In this document: piece after piece, positions 25,009-32,916 of the stretch
How positions within the stretch are numbered: position 1 is the first letter of the stretch
Layout: each line of letters starts with the position of its first letter
NCBI GenBank assembly: GCA_029263075.1
Contig: JAJCYE010000023.1
Span: forward strand, 1-56,035
DNA length: 56,035 nucleotides
Direction of reading: 5' to 3'
Origin: Actinomycetes bacterium
Lineage (GTDB): Bacteria; Actinomycetota; CADDZG01; JAHWKV01
Made by a program: the position numbers and the translations under genes
The notes under the pieces: model-generated
What the model saw: the letters and a program-made list of their open reading frames with translations, nothing else
Told to the model about the DNA's origin: nothing
The model's database searches: none

Positions 25009-25955
25009 GCGCCGTAGAGGTCCTTTAGGCGGCTCGATGCCGCCTCGTACTGCTTGCCTGCGTGATACGAACTGCGAACCAGCGGCCCCGACTCCACCCA
25101 CGCAAACCCCATTCCGGAGCCGGCGGTGGCGTACTCGGCAAACTGCTCCGGGGTGACCCAGCGGTCAACCGGGAGATGGTGATCCACCGAAGGCGCCAGG
25201 TACTGCCCTATCGTCACCAGATCCACCTTCGCCGACCTGAGATCCCTCAGGCACTGATAAACCTCTTCGTCGGTCTCCCCCATCCCGACGATGATGTTCG
25301 ACTTGGTGGGCATCTTAGGGTTCAGCTCCTTGGCCATCCGCAGCACCTCCAGGGTCCGCTCGTAGCGGAATCCAGGCCGGATCTTGCGGTGCAGCCGCTC
25401 CGAAGTCTCAAGGTTATGGGCGAACACATCCGGGCCGGCCTCCACCACCTTGGCCACCGCCTCCGGTTTGCCCTTCAGATCGCCGGTGAGGACTTCAATC
25501 TTGCAGGACGGCATCCGCCGCCGTACCGCTCGGATGGTGGCCGCCCAGATCTCTGCGACCTCCAATGGGGAGGCATCATCACGCTCGACACCGGTAACAA
25601 CCGCGAAATTCAGCCCCAGATGTTCCACCGCGGCGGCAACCCGGTCCGGCTCGGCGAAGTCCAACGGACCCGGTTTGCCCGTCTCGATGTCGCAGAACCC
25701 GCACCGGCGGGTGCACTGCCCTCCGAGGATGAGGAACGTTGCCTCCTTCGCCTCCCAGCACTCGTAGATGTTGGGGCAGGACGCCTGCTCGCAGACGGTG
25801 TGGAGGTCCAGGTCCTTGACCAGGTTTTTGAGCTCGCCGTAGTTGCGGCCGGTCCGAAGTTTGGTCTTCAGCCAAGGCGGGCGCGCAACGTGCACAGGGG
25901 GCGACTCTATGGTTCCTCGCGTGGGGATCGAGTCCCCCAAAAAGACGGTGCTCAA
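25005..25955 (-). CDS. lipA: Lipoyl synthase
   Basis: This radical SAM enzyme inserts two sulfurs into octanoyl groups bound to E2 lipoyl domains. Both clusters are visible: the auxiliary one in CEQASCPNIYEC and the SAM one in CTRRCGFC. Other motifs are PDVFAHNLET and KSNIIVGMGET. A TTG at 25955 overlaps the E1 stop by four bases (TTGA) and gives 316 residues; the longer track start lies inside the E1 gene. It is the last gene of the E2-lipB-E1-lipA operon and is convergent with lgt, overlapping its stop by four bases. Confidence 0.95.
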   Translation of the reverse strand: MSTVFLGDSIPTRGTIESPPVHVARPPWLKTKLRTGRNYGELKNLVKDLDLHTVCEQASCPNIYECWEAKEATFLILGGQCTRRCGFCDIETGKPGPLDFAEPDRVAAAVEHLGLNFAVVTGVERDDASPLEVAEIWAATIRAVRRRMPSCKIEVLTGDLKGKPEAVAKVVEAGPDVFAHNLETSERLHRKIRPGFRYERTLEVLRMAKELNPKMPTKSNIIVGMGETDEEVYQCLRDLRSAKVDLVTIGQYLAPSVDHHLPVDRWVTPEQFAEYATAGSGMGFAWVESGPLVRSSYHAGKQYEAASSRLKDLYGA

Positions 25956-28387
25956 CGCAGGGGGGCCAGATCGGGGCGGATCTCCGCGGCTATTTCGTAG
26001 CAAGCTCGCACCACGTCGTTGACGTTCGGCTTGGAGAAGTAGCCGCCGTCGATCCCGTAGGGGGAACGGTTGGCTTTGGCGGAGAGCGTGCGGGGAGCAA
26101 CTTCGAGATGTTGCCAGGCCCCCTGGACCTCAAGGACCTGCTGCATCATGTAGGCGCTTGCGCCGCCGGGGACATCTTCATCCAAGAACAGGACCGCGTT
26201 CGTGCGGGCCAGGGACCCGGCTATGGAGTGGTGAATGTCGAAGGGGTTCAGAGACTGGACGTCGATAACTTCGACGTCGACCTCAAGGGTTTCAAGTACA
26301 TCGGCTGCTTCAATAGCCACGTTGCAACACTCCGCGTAGGTGACAAGGGTCAGGTCCGAGCCGGGGCGAAGGATCTCCGGAACTCCCAGCGGCACCGTAA
26401 AAGTACCGATGTTGTCCGGGATCCGCTCCTTGCGCCGATAGCCCCTCAGGACCTCGATCACGATACCCGGATTATCGGATTGCATCAGCGTGTTGTAGAA
26501 ACCGGCAGCCCGGGTCATGTCCCGGGGCACCGCAAGATAGATGCCGCGACAGGCATTCAGGATCACCGACATCGGGGATCCGGTGTGCCACATCCCGTCG
26601 AATCGGTGCCCTTTGGTCCGGATGATTACGGGGGCTTTTTGACCGCCCGCCGACCGATAGTGAAGGGTGGCCAGATCGTCGGTCAGGGTCTGGAGGGCAA
26701 AAGCCAGGTAGTCGAGGTACTGGATATCCACTAGGGGCCTCAGCCCCCGGAGAGCCGCCCCTATCCCCTGGCCCAAAATGGTGGCCTCCCGGATCCCGGT
26801 ATCGGTCACCCGGAGGTCGCCGTAGCGCTGGTTCAGGCCCTGGAAAGCCAGGTTGACGTCGCCCAGCTTTCCCACGTCCTCCCCAACGATGAACATGCGG
26901 GCGTCCTTCTTGAGGTGGTGGTCGAAGCACCGCTGGAGCACCTGCCGGCCGTCGACCAGTTCGGACGTTCGCGAAAATACCGGTTTGCGCTCCAGGACGG
27001 TCAACGGAGACTCGTCGGACTCGCTGTACAGGTGGGAGTTGAAACGCCTCTCGTTTTCCAGGTCCATCCGGTCGAGGTATTCGACCAGGCGGTCCCGGGC
27101 CCCGCAGGGCAGGTCACGAGTTGCCACCAACGCCTTGAACAAGGTGTCGTGGATCAGCCGGCGGTTCAGCCGGTCGGGGTTCTTGAGGGTGTTGCGCAGC
27201 AGAGGGATCTCCCGGGCACCCCGGGTCTCGAGATCCAGGCCGTCCAGCAGGCGAATCGCGGCCTTTTGGTCGCGCCGGATGGGGGCCATGTGGGCCGACC
27301 ACGCGGCGCTTCGGTGACCCTCAACCACCGCCCGGTCCTCCTCCTCCAGCTCGTCCAAGAGTGCGGGGGGGAACAGCCCCCGAGCTTCAATCCACATACG
27401 CATACGGACCAGCGGATCAAAGTCCGTCTCAAAGGTCATCCGGGAACGGGACTTGTACCGCTCGTGGCTGCCACTTGCGGAGTGGCCCTGGGGCTGGGTC
27501 ATCTCTGTTACATGAAAAAGAGCGGGTATGTGGCAGGTGCGCACCCGCTCGATGCCCTTTAGGTACGCCAGGCACAGTGACGGGTAGTCCCAGCCCTTCA
27601 GGACGTGGATGTCCATGCCGGTCCCGGTCGATTCGTCCCATAAGAAACCCCGCATCGCCTCGGAAATCGACCTCTTGGTGGTCTGAAGCTCGTTGGGGAC
27701 GGAGATTCCGTACCAGTCGTCCCAGACCGAGATTGCAAGGGGGACCTGAAGGACCCCCGCGGCGTTCATGGCCTCAAAGAAGACTCCTTCGCTGGTTCCG
27801 GCGTTGCCGATGGTGCCGAACGCGACTTCGTTCCCGTTGTCGGAAAACCTTTCCACGCCATCTGATAGCGCCGGCTCATTGCGGTACAGCTTCGAGGCGT
27901 AGGCCAAGCCGAGGAGCCGGGCCATTTGACCGGCGGTGGGAGACACGTCGCTGCTGGACTGCTTTGCGGACATCAGGTTGGTAAAGCGGCCGTGCGAGTC
28001 CAGCAGCGGGGTCCCGAAGTGGTTGTTCATCTGCCGGCCCCCGGAGGCCGGTTCAAGCGACGTATCGGGCGTCCCGTAGAGCTGGGCAAAGTACTTGCGG
28101 ATATCGGACATGCCGGTGGCGAACATGAACGTCTGGTCACGGTAGTAGCCGGCCCGGAAATCGCCATCCTGGAACGCCTTGGCCATCGCCAGTTCCGCAA
28201 CCTCCTTGCCGTCGCCGAAAATGCCGAAGGTAGCCCTCCCAGCGCGCACCTCCCTAGTCCCGATCAGACTGGCCAGCCGGCTCTGGTGTGCGGTCCGGTA
28301 GTCGAACAAAATTTCGTCCGAGTCAAGACTGACCCCGTTTGGCTCCAACTCCACCCGGGTCCCCTGGAGCCGGCGCACGTCAGGCAC
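25952..28387 (-). CDS. Fused alpha/beta 2-oxoacid dehydrogenase E1
   Basis: This 811-residue protein joins the E1 alpha domain (about residues 1-430) and the E1 beta transketolase-like domain (about 470-811, from KPVFSRTSELVDGRQVLQR through VDIQYLDYLAFALQTLTDDLA). The thiamine-binding stretch reads GTIGNAGTSEG in place of the usual GDGATSEG, as in the fused E1 enzymes of Bacteroidota, and WDDWYGISVPNELQTT also resembles those. It decarboxylates a 2-oxoacid (branched-chain or pyruvate) and loads the acyl group on E2. It starts with GTG overlapping lipB. The fused form is uncommon in actinobacteria and could be acquired. Confidence 0.88.
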   Translation of the reverse strand: MPDVRRLQGTRVELEPNGVSLDSDEILFDYRTAHQSRLASLIGTREVRAGRATFGIFGDGKEVAELAMAKAFQDGDFRAGYYRDQTFMFATGMSDIRKYFAQLYGTPDTSLEPASGGRQMNNHFGTPLLDSHGRFTNLMSAKQSSSDVSPTAGQMARLLGLAYASKLYRNEPALSDGVERFSDNGNEVAFGTIGNAGTSEGVFFEAMNAAGVLQVPLAISVWDDWYGISVPNELQTTKRSISEAMRGFLWDESTGTGMDIHVLKGWDYPSLCLAYLKGIERVRTCHIPALFHVTEMTQPQGHSASGSHERYKSRSRMTFETDFDPLVRMRMWIEARGLFPPALLDELEEEDRAVVEGHRSAAWSAHMAPIRRDQKAAIRLLDGLDLETRGAREIPLLRNTLKNPDRLNRRLIHDTLFKALVATRDLPCGARDRLVEYLDRMDLENERRFNSHLYSESDESPLTVLERKPVFSRTSELVDGRQVLQRCFDHHLKKDARMFIVGEDVGKLGDVNLAFQGLNQRYGDLRVTDTGIREATILGQGIGAALRGLRPLVDIQYLDYLAFALQTLTDDLATLHYRSAGGQKAPVIIRTKGHRFDGMWHTGSPMSVILNACRGIYLAVPRDMTRAAGFYNTLMQSDNPGIVIEVLRGYRRKERIPDNIGTFTVPLGVPEILRPGSDLTLVTYAECCNVAIEAADVLETLEVDVEVIDVQSLNPFDIHHSIAGSLARTNAVLFLDEDVPGGASAYMMQQVLEVQGAWQHLEVAPRTLSAKANRSPYGIDGGYFSKPNVNDVVRACYEIAAEIRPDLAPLR

Positions 28388-29084
28388 TCACGGGTTCGGG
28401 CGGGCTCAACGACAGGTCCTCAATCCGTCCGGTCTGGAGCCGGCGGCCCATCACCTCCCCCAGCTTGTGGGCGAAGACGTTTGCCACCTCGCTGAGCGCC
28501 GGCGCGGCCCCCAGCAGATCACCCAAAGAAGTGACCCCCGATTCAGGGATACCGCAGGGGATCATTCCCGAAAAGTTCTCCAGGTCGGTGGTCACGTTGA
28601 GGGCCATACCGTGTTTGGTCACCCCGCGGCTTACGTTTACCCCCAGCGCCGCCAGCTTGCGCGACCCCACCCAGACCCCGGTGAGCCCGGGCCGCAGAAC
28701 CGCCGGCACGCCGAACTCCAACACCGTTGCCAGCGTGGCCGACTCAACCATCCGTAGATAGGCGATCACATCCGGGTTGGGTTGTTGAGGGGTCCGCAAG
28801 TCGATCACCGGATACACAACCAGCTGCCCGGGGCCGTGATAGGTGATGCTCCCGCCGCGGTCCGACTCGTGCAGGGCAATCCCCCGCTCCTGCAGTTGAT
28901 CCCGGGAGACCAGCAGGTGTTCCGGGCGGAATGCCCGGCCCAGAGAAAACACCGGAGGGTGCTCCAGGCACAACATCAGGTCCGGTAATTCGCCGGCGAC
29001 TCGGCGGCGGTGAAGTTCACGCTGCCACTTGCAGGCGGCGGCGTATTCAATCGATCCTGCATCTATCTGCAGAATCGGCTGCAT
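28380..29084 (-). CDS. lipB: Octanoyltransferase (lipoate biosynthesis)
   Basis: This 234-residue enzyme moves octanoyl groups from acyl carrier protein to E2. It shows RGGSITYHGPGQLVVYPV and the catalytic pair Lys in SRKLAALGV and Cys in IPCGIPESG. Length is normal. The ATG shares one base with the E2 stop and its own end overlaps the E1 start by eight bases, so modification and catalytic genes are made together. Confidence 0.95.
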   Translation of the reverse strand: MQPILQIDAGSIEYAAACKWQRELHRRRVAGELPDLMLCLEHPPVFSLGRAFRPEHLLVSRDQLQERGIALHESDRGGSITYHGPGQLVVYPVIDLRTPQQPNPDVIAYLRMVESATLATVLEFGVPAVLRPGLTGVWVGSRKLAALGVNVSRGVTKHGMALNVTTDLENFSGMIPCGIPESGVTSLGDLLGAAPALSEVANVFAHKLGEVMGRRLQTGRIEDLSLSPPEPVSA

Positions 29085-30466
29085 CAGCCGGGAAGCAACC
29101 CACTTAGGTCCGAAGCGAAATCTGCTTCTTCAATCAGTCCGCGCAGATAGGCGAGGAACTTCGCCGCCTCGGCACCATCGATTATTCGGTGATCCCAGGA
29201 GATGGAGAGGTTGGTCATCTGCCGGACCGCAACCGAGTCCCGTCCTTCGTCGTCGGTTACCACCACCGGGCGCTTGACGACCGCGTCGAACGCCATGATC
29301 GCCGCCTGACCGCGGTTGATGATGGGCACCGACATGATCGAACCGAAACCTCCGGGGTTGGTGATAGTGAAGGTTCCTCCCTGGACTTCGTCCGGGGCCA
29401 GTTTCCTGTTCCGGGCCCGGTCCGCAACGTCGCGCACCGCTCGGGCAAGCCCCACCACGTTCATGGTTTCCGCACCCTTGACCACCGGCACGATCAATCC
29501 GTTGTCGAGGGCCACCGCAATGCCGAGGTTCACGAAATATTTTCGGGTGATCGTCCCGTCGCCGTTCCAGGTTGCGTTGAGCTGGGGGAACTGCAGGAGC
29601 GCCTGGGTCAACGCTTTGGAGACGAACGGCATCCATGTGAGCGAGAACCCCTCCCGGGACTTAAAGGCAGGACCGGCCTCAGCCCGGAGCCGGGCAACAC
29701 GGCTCAGGTCGACCTCGATTGTGTTCCAGGCCCGTGCGGTTTCATTGGACGAAGCGATCATGTGCTCAGCGATGGCCTTGCGCATCGGACCAATCTGGAC
29801 CACTTCTTCCCGACCCTCTGCTCCGGAAACCGGGGCCGGGGCGGGCAGGGGCGCTACCGTCTGCTCGCGGGCGGCGCCGCTTGGTTCGGCGGGCGATTGC
29901 CCGTCCCCGCCTGCCGCTTGAAGGACGTCCTGCTTGGTGATGCGCCCTCCGGTGCCGGTTCCGATCACCCCGGCCAGATCGACGCCGGTTTCCGCTGCGA
30001 GCTTGCGCACCAGCGGGGAGAGTACGTTGCGAAATTGTTGACCTCCCGAGGGGCCGTCCGAGACGGCTGCCGGCGGAGGCGCGGTCCGGGGCGGGGGCGG
30101 GGGTTGGGCTGGCGCGGGAGGGGGCGCCGGGACAGGCTCCAGAGGGGCCGGGGCGGCGGCAGGAGGCGCCGGGGGGACCGGCGGAGCCGGGGCCTGAGCG
30201 GGCGGCGACCCGTTGGGGGACTCCGAGTCCTGCTCACCGTCGATCTCGGCCATGACCGCCCCCACCAGAACGGTTTCGCCCTCCTGAACCAGGATCCTGG
30301 TCACCAAACCGGACGCCGGCGAGGGGATCTCGCTGTCCACCTTGTCGGTGGACACCTCGACGAGGGGTTCGTCGACCTCGATCACATCTCCTGCCCTTTT
30401 GAGCCAGCGAGTAACGGTTGCTTCCAAAACCGTTTCGCCGAGCTGAGGCATCTTGAACTGCTGCAT
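29084..30466 (-). CDS. Dihydrolipoamide acyltransferase (E2)
   Basis: This 460-residue protein has one N-terminal lipoyl domain (Lys in VSTDKVDSEIPS, about residue 42), a Pro/Ala linker of about 50 residues, a peripheral-subunit-binding domain (LSPLVRKLAAETGVDL, then GRITKQDVL) and the catalytic core ending with SWDHRIIDGAEAAKFL, whose His and Asp are the active-site residues. It is the first gene of the E2-lipB-E1-lipA operon. Whether it is specific for branched-chain acids, pyruvate or both cannot be told; it may also serve the AceE/Lpd pair downstream, as no other E2 is in the window. Confidence 0.93.
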   Translation of the reverse strand: MQQFKMPQLGETVLEATVTRWLKRAGDVIEVDEPLVEVSTDKVDSEIPSPASGLVTRILVQEGETVLVGAVMAEIDGEQDSESPNGSPPAQAPAPPVPPAPPAAAPAPLEPVPAPPPAPAQPPPPPRTAPPPAAVSDGPSGGQQFRNVLSPLVRKLAAETGVDLAGVIGTGTGGRITKQDVLQAAGGDGQSPAEPSGAAREQTVAPLPAPAPVSGAEGREEVVQIGPMRKAIAEHMIASSNETARAWNTIEVDLSRVARLRAEAGPAFKSREGFSLTWMPFVSKALTQALLQFPQLNATWNGDGTITRKYFVNLGIAVALDNGLIVPVVKGAETMNVVGLARAVRDVADRARNRKLAPDEVQGGTFTITNPGGFGSIMSVPIINRGQAAIMAFDAVVKRPVVVTDDEGRDSVAVRQMTNLSISWDHRIIDGAEAAKFLAYLRGLIEEADFASDLSGLLPG

Positions 30467-30616
30467 TTCTGAAGCCTTTGAGTTGAGGTTTCAGCATCTT
30501 ACCCAAACGGCTTCTTGGGAGGCTTCAGCGGGGAATCAAAAAAAGGCTAAACGTTTGCGATTTGTTGCCGATAGGGAGGAACGAATACCAACCCCAACCC
30601 CCGTGGAGAGGCATTC

Positions 30617-31168
30617 TTGGAATCGGGCGACAACCTGGATCTTGCTCTCGCCGCCGCTCAGGCTAACGCCGAGTGGGGCTGGAACGGTCTCTATCGCAAC
30701 CTCGCGCCTAGCGTTACCGGTTACCTGCGCGCTCAGGGTGCAGCCGAGCCGGAGGACCTCGCCGCCGACGTTTTCCTCCAGGCCGTTAAGGCCGTGAAGC
30801 GTTTCGAGGGCAACGGGGCCGCGTTCCGGTCATGGATTTTCTGTATCGCACACAACAAGCTGATCGACGACTCCAGGTATCGTCGTCGCCGGCCCGTGGA
30901 ACCGGTGGCAGACCCGGCTCCGGGCGCCGCACCGGTTGCCGTGGAGGACCAGGTCCTCAAACACCTGGCAGAAGACAGGGTCAAGGAACTCCTCAACCGC
31001 CTGACGATCGATCAACGGGACGTGCTCCTGCTCAGGATCGTGGGGGGGCTGACGGTGGACGAGGTGGCCCGGGCCCTGGGCAAGAACCCTCCGGCTGTAA
31101 AAGCACTACAAAGGCGGGGTTTGGCCTGCCTCAAACGAGAAATATCGTTGCAAACGGTATCCGTCTGA
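30617..31168 (+). CDS. ECF-type sigma-70 family factor
   Basis: This 183-residue protein has region 2 (GLYRNLAPSVTGYLRAQGA; PEDLAADVFLQAVKAVKRF; FRSWIFCIAHNKLIDDSRYR) and region 4 (LTIDQRDVLLLRIVGGLTVD; ALGKNPPAVKALQRRGL). The TTG start has GGAGAGG upstream. It is divergent from the E2 operon. The gene behind it encodes a possible anti-sigma fragment and then a secreted repeat protein, which suggests a small surface-response regulon. Its group cannot be assigned with certainty. Confidence 0.9.
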   Translation: MESGDNLDLALAAAQANAEWGWNGLYRNLAPSVTGYLRAQGAAEPEDLAADVFLQAVKAVKRFEGNGAAFRSWIFCIAHNKLIDDSRYRRRRPVEPVADPAPGAAPVAVEDQVLKHLAEDRVKELLNRLTIDQRDVLLLRIVGGLTVDEVARALGKNPPAVKALQRRGLACLKREISLQTVSV

Positions 31169-31193
31169 GCCGTCGAAGCGTTTGCAGAAATGA

Positions 31194-31475
31194 ATGGATG
31201 TCACGATTCTCACCGACGAGGCCTGCGAAAGGCTGATTACCGGTCGCCTAACGACGGCCGACACCGATCTATGCCGGGTTGGGTGGTTCCTTGAGGATCT
31301 TCGAGCGGTCTACTCGGAACCCATTCCCAAAGCCGTTCGCGCGCTGCATCCATCGGCAGTTGCTTCGCCTCCCGACACCAAATCGTTGTGGCCACCCGAT
31401 CAACTGCGTGGCTGTAAACCCGCCCGTTCATGGTGGACCGGGACCGATTCCCCTGAGAACGATCCGCCCAAGTAG
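31194..31475 (+). CDS. Small protein resembling the N-terminus of an anti-sigma factor
   Basis: This 93-residue ORF lies 25 bases after the sigma stop. The first half (ILTDEACERLITGRLTTADT; LEDLRAVYSEPIPKAV) resembles the cytoplasmic part of proteins that follow such sigma genes in related actinobacteria. The second half (SLWPPDQLRGCKPARSWW) shows no such similarity and there is no membrane helix. Either it is a short soluble anti-sigma, or a frameshifted remnant whose membrane part now heads the next ORF: ILAGVLGVAGIAGGLGAAGVLP at 31859 looks like the helix normally found there. No strong ribosome site. Confidence 0.4.
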   Translation: MDVTILTDEACERLITGRLTTADTDLCRVGWFLEDLRAVYSEPIPKAVRALHPSAVASPPDTKSLWPPDQLRGCKPARSWWTGTDSPENDPPK

Positions 31476-31858
31476 AGCTGCAGCAACTCCTTCTTTCAAA
31501 CAACGGATGAACACCCGGTCCCATCTCACTGTGGGTACCCGCCAACTCCCGGGCCGCCCGCCCCGCCTTGCGGGGCACTCTGGTTCTGTCGCTCCCCGGA
31601 CGAGACCCCTTTCCGGCGACCTCCTGCTCGGCTCATCGGGAACGACTGATTCGAAAAAGCTCACTTTCAGTGGTATCGACAGCACGGTCAGCGTCGTTCA
31701 CAGAATTGGATGGTATCGCCCCTGCGCCGGTGCGTCGGCGTAGGGGCGGTCCATACCTACCAGACGCGACCAGTACCCGGATTAGCAGGCGGAGTTTTGA
31801 TTCCCCGCGCCTTTACAACCATCGACGGATCAATCAGCAACCCAACAGGAGGTAGTGA
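31476..31858. other. 383-base region between anti-sigma-like ORF and repeat protein, with two hairpins
   Basis: I see no convincing gene here. There is a 7-base stem hairpin GCCCCGC-CTT-GCGGGGC at 31560-31576 and a stronger one, GCCCCTGCGCCG/CGGCGTAGGGGC with a 6-base loop, at 31718-31747. Neither has a T run. The region could be the leader and promoter of the repeat-protein gene, whose ATG follows AGGAGGTAGTGA, or decayed coding DNA from a longer anti-sigma gene. Confidence 0.4.
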
Positions 31859-32833
31859 ATGCTCGAAGGAGTCCTCGGCTCGTTAGCAGCCAAAATTCTT
31901 GCAGGTGTCTTGGGTGTCGCCGGAATAGCCGGGGGGTTGGGTGCGGCCGGCGTGCTACCCGGCGTTCCCGGAATCGGCGGGAGCGCCCCGGAGGTTGAAG
32001 TAGCAGCCACCGCCGGGGACACCACGGTTTCCACCTCCTCCGCGCTCCCCGTTGACCTTGCCGGCCTTCCGCTAGGCAGCGAGGCGGCCGGCGTGATGGC
32101 TCTTATCGAGCAGGCGCAGGCAGCGGCCGACAACGCCGGTGCCGCGGCAAGCTTGTGCCTGGACACCGCCACCACCCAGGTCTCCGGGCTCGTTGCTTCT
32201 ATCGCCGGCCTCACCGACCCGGCGCAACTGCAGAGTCTGCTGGGCAAAGTCGCAGCGGTTGGAACCCAAGCACAGAGTTGCGCCGATCAGGCGACGGCCA
32301 TGGGCAGGACCGCAGTGGACAAGGCACGTGAGGCCTCTCAGGCCGCCGGAGCCCTGGATTCCGCTGGACTGGGTGATCTCGGCGGCCTCACCGATCCCGA
32401 AGATATCCTCGGCCAGATCCTGGCCGCAGCCCTAGGCGCCGGCGATGCCGCTGCTGCCGCAGAGGACCTCGCCTTGGGAATCGTCAACCAGGTGATCACG
32501 ACCGTCGGTGCGCTGCTTCCCGGCCTTGGTGACGGTGGCCTCCCGATTCCCGGCCTGGGTGACGGTGGCCTCCCGATTCCCGGCCTTGGTGACGGTGGCC
32601 TCCCGATTCCCGGCCTGGGTGACGGTGGCCTCCCGATTCCCGGCCTGGGTGACGGTGGCCTCCCGATTCCCGGCCTTGGTGACAGTGGCCTCCCGATTCC
32701 CGGCCTCGGCCAGGGCGGCCCACTACCGGGCCTGGAGAACGGCAACCCCATTGACCTGGCCAACCAACTGGTCGGCAACATCATGGGGGCTCTGGGTGGA
32801 CTGACCGGATCTCTCCCCGTACCCACTCCGTAA
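31859..32833 (+). CDS. Secreted or membrane-anchored repeat protein (GLGDGGLPIP repeats)
   Basis: This 324-residue protein has an N-terminal hydrophobic segment (ILAGVLGVAGIAGGLGAAGVLP, residues about 13-35) and an Ala-rich helical middle with two cysteines (AASLCLDTATTQ; QAQSCADQATAMG). Then come six exact copies and one divergent copy of the decapeptide GLGDGGLPIP, and an end containing LVGNIMGALGGLTGSLPVP. The repeats recall low-complexity surface or adhesin-like proteins. Strong AGGAGG site. A bidirectional terminator follows. Position after an ECF sigma gene suggests regulated surface display. I know no family for it. Confidence 0.75.
   Translation: MLEGVLGSLAAKILAGVLGVAGIAGGLGAAGVLPGVPGIGGSAPEVEVAATAGDTTVSTSSALPVDLAGLPLGSEAAGVMALIEQAQAAADNAGAAASLCLDTATTQVSGLVASIAGLTDPAQLQSLLGKVAAVGTQAQSCADQATAMGRTAVDKAREASQAAGALDSAGLGDLGGLTDPEDILGQILAAALGAGDAAAAAEDLALGIVNQVITTVGALLPGLGDGGLPIPGLGDGGLPIPGLGDGGLPIPGLGDGGLPIPGLGDGGLPIPGLGDSGLPIPGLGQGGPLPGLENGNPIDLANQLVGNIMGALGGLTGSLPVPTP
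32522..32701 (+). repeat. Six tandem 30-base repeats inside the repeat-protein gene
   Basis: The unit GGCCTTGGTGACGGTGGCCT plus CCCGATTCCC is repeated six times without gaps. Copies differ mainly at base 6 (T,G,T,G,G,T) and one GACGGT to GACAGT change; a seventh copy is degenerate. The near identity at DNA level implies recent expansion and likely length variation between strains. Confidence 0.95.
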
Positions 32834-32853
32834 GCTCGGGCGCACAAGCGCAA

Positions 32854-32888
32854 AAAGAAGGGGGCCGGATAATCCGGCCCCCTTCTTT
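32854..32888. terminator. Bidirectional Rho-independent terminator
   Basis: A perfect 16-base stem AAAGAAGGGGGCCGGA/TCCGGCCCCCTTCTTT with loop TAA, between the convergent repeat-protein and aceE genes. It serves both strands. Confidence 0.92.
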
Positions 32889-32916
32889 CATTTCGGCTCC
32901 TCGCCCGACGCCTCGA

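Noticed and set aside
32496-32853. Possible CRISPR-like or antisense repeat ORFs at the 30-base repeats
   Set aside because: The repeats are contiguous without spacers and in frame within a plausible protein; the minus-strand Pro/Arg-rich ORFs are shadows.
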